64,000 nt of DNA from Sthenelais limicola (taxonomy: Eukaryota > Annelida > Polychaeta > Phyllodocida > Sigalionidae). Every line of letters begins with the position of its first letter. Within the stretch, counting starts at the first letter, position 1. Position numbers and translations under genes: made by a program. Below are positions 14,214 through 22,017 of this stretch, one piece after another. Under the pieces are notes generated by a model. It made no database searches and was not told the origin of the DNA. It saw nothing but the letters and a program-made list of their open reading frames with translations. The DNA lies in the NCBI GenBank assembly GCA_942159475.1, contig OW804094.1, positions 128,574,755 to 128,638,754 of the forward strand, given 5' to 3'.

Positions 14214-17200
14214 TCCCATTACATGATTGTGATAGCTTGTCGTGACGTGTGCGTTTGTTGTCAACTAATCAGTAGACTGTAACTTAATATATACTTCCAT
14301 ACAGGTGGTCTCCCTCAGACGCAATTATTATAGAAACATTTGATTGGTAAACAATTGAACCAAACGCACTGACCATCTTGTCCAAAAAGATAACGAGCCA
14401 ATGCAATGAAACCCATTGCATGCATCAATCATCAGAAGGCAAAGACAGATACCCTTGCCTACATGGGAGAAGACTGTTCACCGCAACCCTAATAACATAT
14501 CTGGATTATGAATGATACACGACCACACGCACCCAGTCCTTATTTCACCCACATGAAGTCATCACGACAGCGACTGGACCGAACAGAGCGCGTGGCTCCG
14601 ACAAACGAGGCGAACAATTGGCATTGAGAGCGAGAATGAGAGCGAGTGCGATGCTTGTTGGGGCGTAAGCTGTCATCTAGACTAAGGGCAAGGGGGCTGA
14701 GTGGGGAAGGTGTGTCCAGGTAGCTCAGCGTTTATACTAGAAAGCACGTGCTGGTCGCAGGCGCCCAAGATCACCTAACCACGTGATCAAGGCCCTCAGG
14801 CACGTGCATACGCCTAGCGGTAAGGATCGCGTGCACCGTCTCCCCCCTCCCACCCACCAACCTGTTTTATCAACCACGTTTGCCCACATATCATACGGAT
14901 CCATGCTCCGCACCGTGATATTATTATCTTTGCCTTATTGCACTGCTGCCACTGTGCGACAAATATGAAATATCATAATCACTGAAAGCTTTCACTATAT
15001 TATATAGGCTACAGTGAATAACTATATGCCATGTAAGTCACGATATTCCAAGTCTTTCACTACCAAGTCATCTGTGTTACTGTGTAAGGATCGACTTACA
15101 AAATCATTTAATTGTGGGGATAGCCGTGATTGATCTAAATACGATCTAAGCAATAATGCATGCAACTGAGTGGCCTGGTTCCAAGATTTCTCAATTGCGA
15201 TAAATTACAATCAGGAGTGTGTTCTACATCGCTCCCATCACGCAATTCGTCATAGCATTAGGGAAAATCAGGAATTCGTGGCAAGTTGAAAGGGCGGCTA
15301 GGGAGGACGATGGCGCGTTGAATATCTGCCGATAATACACAACAGTTATTTGTGAGGTGAAACGCTAGACCACACACACAGTGCAACAGGATGCCATATG
15401 CTTACATGACTTACAACAGTGGAACAGTATATTCAACACCACGCGCCATATATAAACGCATCGGTTACCACGGTCGTCGCCTCTATTCCATATTGCCTAG
15501 CATGTTTGATATTCTGAGCGATATTCATCATGTAACAATCTAACAACTGGGCCCTGTAATACATACGGATGCTTGTGCAATGATACATTGTGGCTATTTT
15601 TTTATTAATGATTAAAAATAACTCACAAGATGAATATTGCATGGTACTAATGTGATTTTTGTATGCAGATCCAAACCTCATGACATATTTAATAGGGAAG
15701 AAACAGTTGCGATACCGATTGTTGGGTGAGTCAGTGGGAATATAGAGATGCCTGGAGCAGGATGAATCGACAGGCCAAGCTATGACCGGAGGCCGCCTGT
15801 ATTTGGGCTAGATCCAGGTGAGCCCTTGATAAAGGAAATAGAGGATAGGAGGGATCCAGTTCACAAGTGGCAGTTAAAAGGGGGATTGACCGACGAATAA
15901 TGGCGAGCCTTAAGAACCCAAGGCAAGAATATATAGCCAGAGAAAGGATCAACTATTTGAGCATATATATATTTGTATAATGTGTGCGAGCTGAGAGGTA
16001 CTTCTCATTACCACCTCGACAATCTCCTCTTCCTGCTCCAGCCACATCACATTGGAGATCAAGGGCAAGGAACATCTAATGAGAAGAGCCATGAAACTGG
16101 ATGGGCTGTAAAATAATATTGCGACTAAATAAAGATGGATGCTTGTCACTCAACTGCAAGGGTCATATATACGATCCCCAAGGGGCGAGTGACCGGCGCT
16201 GCCTGATGAAATACTATATAGAAGAATGCCCAAACCATAATAATCCGCCTGGGAACGCATACCGAGTATAATACCTGATATGTTTATGAAACCAAAATCG
16301 AGATCTTTGAATAAAAGCCCATGCCATACAACTCCTATACTATAATATACAGGGTTGTATTTCAATATATATTCAAGGCTAGCAAATTTCTTACAACTTG
16401 GTCAGACTCATACAAGCAACTTAACACTATGCCATCAAATCCCAGGACGCTCTGATAACAATGACGTCTCATCTATCATTGACTCCGCAGAGAATCCGCC
16501 AGCAGTGTGGGGGATAAATGGAATGTGAAGAACAAAATAAACTCCCACACTTCCGCTCAACTCCCCCTTCTTTATCATGACTCAATTCAATGATGATTTC
16601 CAGGGGTGGTTCCTGAGGCAAAACCGAGGCATTTCGATATGATCTTATCAAATGTAACTGGTCGCCAAGACAAAAAAGCCCAGCCACTGGTGTACAATAG
16701 GAAGATTAAAGGAGGGTATACTGAGGCCATAGTGCCTACATATACATCAATCAGAGGCTGGAATCAGGCCCGGCTTAAGGGCGTCTAATCTCAGCACGAG
16801 CGGTTACACGCTCGTTGAGCCCATTGTTAATTCGTGGGGAAGGAAAACCGAGGAGCGAGCAATCTGAAAATCTTGGTCACAAGCCTCAAATGAAATTCTT
16901 TTTTCACCGAGGCCCTATCACACCTACATTTCTCACAGGTCTGGAAGGACGAAATTAGATAGTTATTTTTTTCATATTCGCATACTCAGGGGCCACATGG
17001 CCACTAGGATTCATTGCTGTGAGTGGCCTTTATTGCACAGAGGGAACCACAGCCGCGAGGGCTTACTTCGCAATAATAACGCTCACCTCTTGCCCCAGAC
17101 CCAGTGCACATAACTTATTTTCCAGACGGCATCCATTCATAGATGATACCTGGATATATATATGGGGTGATTGACCCGGCATGGTACTCGGTCCTCCAAA

Positions 17201-17770
17201 CCAGTAACAGTAACAATGCTATGGGCAGGGGAAGTTGCAAACCTTCAGCCGTGTCTTCATTACTTCAGAACTGCTTCCCCAGGCTATATGAATTAGGGGG
17301 TCTGACCTGAAGGGGGCTGAGAAGCCACTACGCTTCCTCCATGGGGCATCACTCCTGGGGGTGTGGGAGGAGATATATTATACACCGGTATATATTCTAT
17401 ACATAGGAAGAGTAAAGGTAGGGGGAGGGAAAGTTTGTTTCAGATGGCCAGCCTCATACATTTGAAGCTGGAGAAAGAAAGGTGCTGCAACGGAGCCGGG
17501 GAATTAGCAAGGGAAAGCACGAGTGATGGAGAATGAATCCAGAGGGTGGCGGGTGGCACAAATGTCTCAAGGGACGAGAGGGTCCAGCGCAAAATGAATA
17601 CAGGTTCATTAGTCACGACCGGAGGATCACTTTGCTAATTATATGCCGGCTCCACGGGGATATTCTACTCCGCCCTACTTCCGACATCTTCCGCTTCTCC
17701 CATCCAGACACTACCACTTGTCTTTCGTCAGTCATTCAATATGCTCCCCCAAACCTTACTACATGTTTAG

Positions 17771-17869
17771 GCAGGGATAGCCCACAGGGTTATCCTCGTT
17801 TAAAAGTGCACCGGGTCACCGCTTGACCTCAGCGCAGTCAGTAGTCCACTGTTCCTCCAGCGCTTGGAC
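17771..17869 (+). repeat. E1 split direct repeat A1 (99 bp)
   Basis: Identical over all 99 bases to A2 at 21860-21958. The left boundary is set where identity stops: TTTAG precedes GCAGGG here, TTTAA precedes it at A2. It carries a hairpin, the TTTAAAAG box and a terminal TTCCTC-CAGCGCT motif. The first and last of these have counterparts in the A repeats of E2, although the middle of the repeat has diverged. Confidence 0.97.
17775..17806 (+). promoter_or_regulatory. E1 A1 hairpin plus TTTAAAAG box, putative core promoter
   Basis: GGATAGCCC (17775-17783) pairs with GGGTTATCC (17787-17795) around an ACA loop, with one G-T wobble. TTTAAAAG follows at 17799-17806 and resembles a TATA box; CTCAG about 30 nt downstream could be the start site. 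The same arrangement occurs in E2. The retrotransposon mRNA must start in or near A1, so a promoter role is plausible but inferred. The hairpin could instead be a recombinase-binding site. The A2 copy lies at 21864-21895. Confidence 0.5.
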
Positions 17870-17896
17870 AGAGCAGACGCGCTATAGCTAAGCAGC

Positions 17897-19042
17897 ATGG
17901 CCAGCCTAAGTGCAGACGATATACCTGAACCTTTCGATCTAGCCCAGTGGGGGCATGTCTTTGGCCTGAAAAGAGCAGCTTTACGAATTCTCAAGGACGC
18001 AGACTATGGGGAGAAAGACGTCTTGGTTGCTATGACAGGAGCTGATGTAGCAGCATTGGATATAACCCCGGGTCAAATCCGTATGCTCAAGATCGCTCTG
18101 GCTATCCTAGGCAATAATCACTTCGAAGCTGAGAGGGCAGATGCGATCAGAGAGGCCCGGGTCCGGGCCGATGAAGCAGCCAAGGAAAATGATCGAAAAG
18201 ATAAGGAAGCCGAAGAACAAGCTCAGAAAGATCGAGAGAGGGAAGAAACAGAGAGGCAAGCGAGAGAAGCTCAGCTGGAAAAACGACGCAAAGAGCAGGC
18301 AGAGATACTCGCCTCAGCCAAACGACTGGATGCATTGCTAGGGGGAGGCGATAAGCTCGACATGCTAAACCTGGATGGTGGTGGAGGAATAGGTGGCTCC
18401 AAGGGCTATACTCCCCCGACCCAGCCAGTGGCCTTGGACACCTACGACCCCCGTCTACGCCTCACCCTCAAAGCAAGTAGCAAGAAAGTTCTGCATATAC
18501 AGCAGTTTCTCCCTGAGACAGTGAAGCAGAGAATGAACCGCAAGAAGAGAGACATCATGAGATGGAATGATAGTGGGGAAGGAACTGTAGTCTTGAAAGC
18601 GGAGGAGACCCCTAAACTCATCATATCTCAGAGCGAATGGGGAGCAGCTAATATGCGCCTCATGTTTGCTTTACTGGAGGCTGGTGACCTTAAGCGTTCT
18701 GAAGTGGAGGATTACATGAGCTTCAGCCTGATGATGCACGAATACGCGGGGATGTATGAGTGGCAAAGCGTGTTAGACTTCGATGTTCGTTATAGGGAAG
18801 TGCAGGGTCAATATGGAGTACGTTGGGGATCCCCTTGCAGGCATCTTGAAGATACTATACTAATTCGCCGCCCTGTGACACCTATGGCAGGAGCTAACAA
18901 CCCCCAAGCCGGCAAGGGAGGGGGTAAGAAGGGAGGATCAAAGGCTAAGGAGTATGACAGTGAGGAACTTTGCAGATTGTTTGTACAGGGGCATTGTCCA
19001 TATGGGGATAAATGCCGGTATAAGCATGTCAAATCCGAATAG
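17897..19042 (+). CDS. E1 ORF1: Gag-like protein with SAM-like N-terminus and CCCH zinc finger
   Basis: 381 residues. Residues 10-72 (IPEPFDL...W..VFGL...GQIRMLKIALAIL) have the helical spacing of a SAM-like domain. Residues 77-147 are a charged Glu/Arg/Lys/Ala region likely to form a coiled coil, followed by a glycine-rich hinge (148-170). Residues 181-326 are the block best conserved with the other element (YDPRLRLTLK, WNDSGEGTV, SEWGAANMR, WGSPCR-LEDT). A basic Gly/Lys linker leads to a CCCH finger: C359, C367, C373, H377 (CX7CX5CX3H). Position and basic finger suggest RNA binding and particle assembly; this is inferred. The ATG lies 27 nt past A1 in a good context (AGCAGCATGG). The stop is UAG, and the frame stays open beyond it into ORF2. 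No protease motif is seen. Confidence 0.93.
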   Translation: MASLSADDIPEPFDLAQWGHVFGLKRAALRILKDADYGEKDVLVAMTGADVAALDITPGQIRMLKIALAILGNNHFEAERADAIREARVRADEAAKENDRKDKEAEEQAQKDREREETERQAREAQLEKRRKEQAEILASAKRLDALLGGGDKLDMLNLDGGGGIGGSKGYTPPTQPVALDTYDPRLRLTLKASSKKVLHIQQFLPETVKQRMNRKKRDIMRWNDSGEGTVVLKAEETPKLIISQSEWGAANMRLMFALLEAGDLKRSEVEDYMSFSLMMHEYAGMYEWQSVLDFDVRYREVQGQYGVRWGSPCRHLEDTILIRRPVTPMAGANNPQAGKGGGKKGGSKAKEYDSEELCRLFVQGHCPYGDKCRYKHVKSE

Positions 19043-19132
19043 CCATTAAAGTATCTGCATGAGGTCGGTGCCCTTGACCCCAACGGCTGGGATAAGCACT
19101 TAAGCTATGATGACCCAGACCGGCAGTACATC
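19040..19132 (+). promoter_or_regulatory. E1 UAG readthrough site and conserved Gag-Pol linker
   Basis: The ORF1 stop (UAG, 19040-19042) is followed by 30 open codons in the same frame, running directly into the first ATG of ORF2. The linker contains GALDPN, WD, HL, DDP and R. Aligned without gaps to the E2 linker it is identical at 16 of 30 positions, with synonymous third-base differences among the matches. The DDP...GFRV part resembles the N-terminal motif usually found before RT in DIRS/Ngaro-type Pol proteins, so the domain begins upstream of the ATG. Readthrough would give an 895-residue fusion. GGTC (19063-19066) can pair with GACC (19076-19079), with CCC in the loop and GGG at 19089-19091, a weak candidate structure. 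Confidence 0.75.
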
Positions 19133-20584
19133 ATGGAGGGAGTGACCCGGGGGTTCAGGGTGACCAACCTTTGCACCGAAGGAGCGGGTGCGTACCACCG
19201 AAACCACAGGTCTGCCACTAGGCCTGAGTTCAGAGATAGTGTGGAAGATATCATTAACAAGGAATTAGCAAATGGTCGTTATGAGATTACACAGGAGAAA
19301 CCAATAATAATATCAGGCCTGGCTGCCATACCCAAGAGCAATGGTGGGGTTCGTTTGATACATGACGCCTCTCGCCCGCATGGCATGGCCCTGAACGACT
19401 ATGCTGTTAATTACCCTTTTAAGTACAGTACGGTCCAAGACGCAGGAGACGAGATATACCAGGGAGACTGGTTGGCGAAAGTGGACCTGGAGAGTGCCTA
19501 CCGAAGCGTCAAGTTACACCCAGGAGATTACCAACTAGCGGGTCTGGCTTGGACGTTCAAAGACGGAGTCACCAGGCACTTGATAGACAAAAGATTAATG
19601 TTTGGAGGGAGATTGGCCGCATCAATCTTCAACACCCTCTCACAGGCTGTCTGCCGCATCATGAAGGAGAAAGGTCATCCATGCGTTTGGTCTTATCTCG
19701 ATGATTACCTGGTGCGGGAATCCACGCAGGAGAAGTGCATGCAGACATTAAACACCTTAATGAGTCTGCTCCGTGAGCTTGGCTTTGCTATCTCTTACCA
19801 GAAGATAGTAGGACCAGTGCAAAAGCTCACGTTCTTGGGCATAGAAATAGACACAATGGAGCATGTTTACCGACTGCCTGAGGAAAAGACAAAAGAGCTA
19901 GAAGAACTTGTGAGAACTGTGAAAGAAAAAACTTCCCTGACTAAACAGGGGCTTCAATCTTTAGCGGGTAAGATGAATTGGGCCTCCCGAGTTATATATG
20001 GGGCCAGAACTTTTACAAGACGTTTGATAGACAGGATCAGATTACTTAAAGGTCCCGCCCACAGGACAAGGGTTACCCCAGGGATGAAGGCTGATCTCCA
20101 GTGGTGGTTAGATTATCTGCAGATTTTCAATGGCTGCATTCCCATACTGGAGAAGCGCTGCTACACCCCGGTAACCATAGACGCCTGCAGAAGTGGGGCG
20201 GGGGGTTATTATCTGGGGCAGTGGTACCACGTCAACTGGGGTCACTGTCCAGACGTGGCTGACCTCCACATCAACCACCTCGAGGTTCTAGCCCTAGAGC
20301 CTGCAGCTCGCCTCTGGGGGGAGACGTGGAGGAATAGGCACGTGGTGTGTTACACAGATAACCAGTGCGCCGCAGCAGTCATCAACAAGGCCACTAGTAG
20401 AGAACCGAGAGTGATGAACTCTCTCAGGAGTGTGTTCTGGTTATCTGCATACTACAACTTCAAGTTGAAAGCTATTTACTACGAGGGGACGAGGAACATC
20501 CTAGCTGATCGTGCCTCCAGACTCAGTGAGGTAGGAGGCTGGGAGAAACTGGAGAGGGCGATCACCGCCTCCTGTCAAGCCTAG
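19133..20584 (+). CDS. E1 ORF2: reverse transcriptase and RNase H
   Basis: 483 residues from the first ATG, though the true N-terminus is probably reached from ORF1 by UAG readthrough. The RT palm has AKVDLESAYRSV (Asp118) and the YLDD box (188-191). The motif between them, FGGRLAASIFNTLSQ, is typical of the YR-retrotransposon RT lineage. RNase H follows with Asp350 (VTIDACRSGAGG), Glu384 (HINHLEVLAL), Asp409 (YTDN) and Asp459 (NILADRAS), giving the full D-E-D-D set. The protein ends 24 residues later, leaving no room for the methyltransferase-like domain of DIRS1 and PAT elements. It copies the element RNA into cDNA. The stop is separated from the ORF3 ATG by one base (TAG-G-ATG), suggesting termination-reinitiation. 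No frameshift or lost catalytic residue is seen. Confidence 0.96.
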   Translation: MEGVTRGFRVTNLCTEGAGAYHRNHRSATRPEFRDSVEDIINKELANGRYEITQEKPIIISGLAAIPKSNGGVRLIHDASRPHGMALNDYAVNYPFKYSTVQDAGDEIYQGDWLAKVDLESAYRSVKLHPGDYQLAGLAWTFKDGVTRHLIDKRLMFGGRLAASIFNTLSQAVCRIMKEKGHPCVWSYLDDYLVRESTQEKCMQTLNTLMSLLRELGFAISYQKIVGPVQKLTFLGIEIDTMEHVYRLPEEKTKELEELVRTVKEKTSLTKQGLQSLAGKMNWASRVIYGARTFTRRLIDRIRLLKGPAHRTRVTPGMKADLQWWLDYLQIFNGCIPILEKRCYTPVTIDACRSGAGGYYLGQWYHVNWGHCPDVADLHINHLEVLALEPAARLWGETWRNRHVVCYTDNQCAAAVINKATSREPRVMNSLRSVFWLSAYYNFKLKAIYYEGTRNILADRASRLSEVGGWEKLERAITASCQA

Positions 20585-20585
20585 G

Positions 20586-21551
20586 ATGAACCCCTGGGAA
20601 CTGGACGAGCGTGTGGCCTTCTACCAAGGTCAAGCTTTCTCGGAAAACACTTTGAAGGCCTATCGCTCGCAGAGGAAATCCTTCCTAACCTTTTGTGCCA
20701 GGTTGGGAGAAGCCCCTATACCAGCTTCCAATTCTCTCATCTGTCGGTATGCCGCCTATCTGGCAGGTAAACTAAAATTCAATTCGATCAAACAATATTT
20801 TGCGGTAGTTACGCTAATGCACAAGGAGTGGGGCCTGCCTAGCCCATGTAACACCAGCTTCCCCTTCAGGCAGACCCTCAAAGGCATCAGGAGAGTGCTG
20901 GGAGATCGGGTTAACAGGAAGGAGCCTTTAACACCTGAGCACCTCTGGATATTAATGAGGATGCTCGATCTCTGCACTCCAAGGGATGCTTTGGTGTATG
21001 CGGCCACCCTCCTCATGTTCTACGGTCTTCTGAGGAGGTCAAACGTCCTCCCTCCGCCAGGGAAGTTTGATAAAGCCAAGCACCTTAGGAGGAAAGATAT
21101 TACCTTCAATCAGAAAGGGATGTTATTAACCATCAGGTGGTCTAAAACGGACCAGTTCAGGACAAAAGTGAGGATCTTACCCTACCCCAGATTAAAAGGC
21201 CACCCTCTGTGCCCGACCGGGGCTGTCTTCAATGCCTGGGAGAAGACTGGCACACCAGACCCAGAGGGGCCGGCCTTTCCGGGCCTGTCCCCGGCAGCCT
21301 TCTCCTCTCTCATGCTCGGTGCCCTGAAGCGGGGCGGAGTGGAAGTTTCAGGCTTGGGCAGTCACAGTTGTCGTCGCGGCGGAGCCAGCTTTCTCTGGTC
21401 CAGGGTTGGGCTAGATGAATCTAAAATCCGGTCCCTGGGGGACTGGTCCAGTAATGCTTATGTTCTCTATACGATTTCTACAAGTGAAGCCCTGGGTCAG
21501 TCCATAGCCAGCATGGCTGATGAAATACTATCTATCCCCGAGCCTGTCTGA
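20586..21551 (+). CDS. E1 ORF3: tyrosine recombinase (integrase of the element)
   Basis: 321 residues. The N-terminal part (about 1-110) has the SAM-like core-binding pattern of phage-type integrases (AYRSQRKSFLTFC, SLICRYAAYLA, SIKQYFAVVTLMH). The catalytic domain shows Arg150 in GLLRRSNVLPP, Lys187 in RWSKTDQ, His260 and Arg263 in HSCRRGGASFLW, Trp287 in LGDWSS and the nucleophile Tyr295 in VLYT, a complete R-K-HxxR-W-Y set. It would join a circular cDNA intermediate to the genome through short core homology without target-site duplication. It lies in the +1 frame relative to ORF2 and starts exactly 1453 nt after the ORF2 ATG, as in E2. Confidence 0.96.
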   Translation: MNPWELDERVAFYQGQAFSENTLKAYRSQRKSFLTFCARLGEAPIPASNSLICRYAAYLAGKLKFNSIKQYFAVVTLMHKEWGLPSPCNTSFPFRQTLKGIRRVLGDRVNRKEPLTPEHLWILMRMLDLCTPRDALVYAATLLMFYGLLRRSNVLPPPGKFDKAKHLRRKDITFNQKGMLLTIRWSKTDQFRTKVRILPYPRLKGHPLCPTGAVFNAWEKTGTPDPEGPAFPGLSPAAFSSLMLGALKRGGVEVSGLGSHSCRRGGASFLWSRVGLDESKIRSLGDWSSNAYVLYTISTSEALGQSIASMADEILSIPEPV

Positions 21552-21612
21552 TCTACCTCCCTACTCCCTTTGGGTTTTTGGGTTTCAGCTCGGAGACATC
21601 CTTATAATAATA

Positions 21613-21644
21613 AGACTCAAAGACTCAAAGACTCAAAGACTCAC
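21613..21644 (+). repeat. (AGACTCAA)4 tandem repeat inside B1
   Basis: Four head-to-tail copies of AGACTCAA, the last ending in C. The same array is in B2 at 22051-22082. Equal copy number in both, despite the instability of such repeats, supports a recent insertion. The E2 B repeats have no equivalent array. Confidence 0.95.
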
Positions 21645-21815
21645 AAGGTTAATTACTCTTCAAGCAAGGGCTTGTTAATTATTACTTAATATTGCCTATT
21701 ATGTAACATTACTCATTGCCATTTATACCTTTGTAATGTCTGCCTCTTATGTAACCTTGTATTGCATTCATGTTTTCATGTAAGCCATGTAACATGGCGC
21801 GCGCATACTTTAGTA

Positions 21816-21832
21816 GTCAGAAATAAACTGAC
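21816..21832 (+). terminator. E1 B1 poly(A) signal in hairpin loop
   Basis: GTCAG (21816-21820) pairs with CTGAC (21828-21832) and the 7-nt loop AAATAAA contains AATAAA (21822-21827). The E2 repeats have a hairpin of the same geometry with a compensating base-pair change. The B2 copy is at 22254-22270. Polyadenylation at the B2 signal would keep A2 and most of B2 in the RNA; use of the B1 signal would lose them. Confidence 0.65.
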
Positions 21833-21859
21833 ATTTACCCACACACGTGTTTCTTTTAA

Positions 21860-21958
21860 GCAGGGATAGCCCACAGGGTTATCCTCGTTTAAAAGTGCAC
21901 CGGGTCACCGCTTGACCTCAGCGCAGTCAGTAGTCCACTGTTCCTCCAGCGCTTGGAC
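21860..21958 (+). repeat. E1 split direct repeat A2 (99 bp)
   Basis: Exact copy of A1, joined without gap to the end of B1. The B1|A2 junction (CTTTTAA|GCAGGG) is presumably what forms when the element circularises. The hairpin and TTTAAAAG box are duplicated here at 21864-21884 and 21888-21895, so A2 could in principle start transcription toward the right flank. Confidence 0.97.
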
Positions 21959-22017
21959 CTCCACCCTCCCCGCCTTCCAATTCTCATCATAAGGCAAGGA
22001 ACAGTGTCCCTTGAGAG
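21959..22017 (+). other. E1 spacer between A2 and B2 (59 bp)
   Basis: Single-copy sequence within the element, separating A2 from B2. It opens with CCACCCTCCCC (21961-21971), also found in the equivalent E2 spacer. Its reverse complement is a polypurine stretch. The role is unknown; it could be a priming or RNA-binding site used when the ends of the cDNA are completed. Confidence 0.7.

Larger units (their letters stand above)
7475..17770. other. Non-coding stretch, no gene recognised
   Basis: Moderately AT-rich sequence with only short unrelated frames. No conserved domain, RNA gene or transposon fragment was recognised. Small repeats inside it are listed separately. The right end of this stretch is the left flank of the first retrotransposon and ends in TTTAG directly before the A1 repeat. 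Confidence 0.6.
21580..21859 (+). repeat. E1 split direct repeat B1 (280 bp)
   Basis: Identical over 280 bases to B2 at 22018-22297. It begins 28 nt after the ORF3 stop and runs directly into A2. It contains an 8-bp tandem repeat (21613-21644), the conserved AACATGGCGCGCGCA (21791-21805) and a poly(A) signal in a hairpin loop (21816-21832). The right end, CTTTTAA, abuts GCAGGG of A2. Confidence 0.97.

Noticed and set aside
17533..17826. 97-codon plus-strand frame reaching into the A1 repeat
   Set aside because: It spans the host/retrotransposon boundary, so it cannot be an ancestral gene, and it has no domain.
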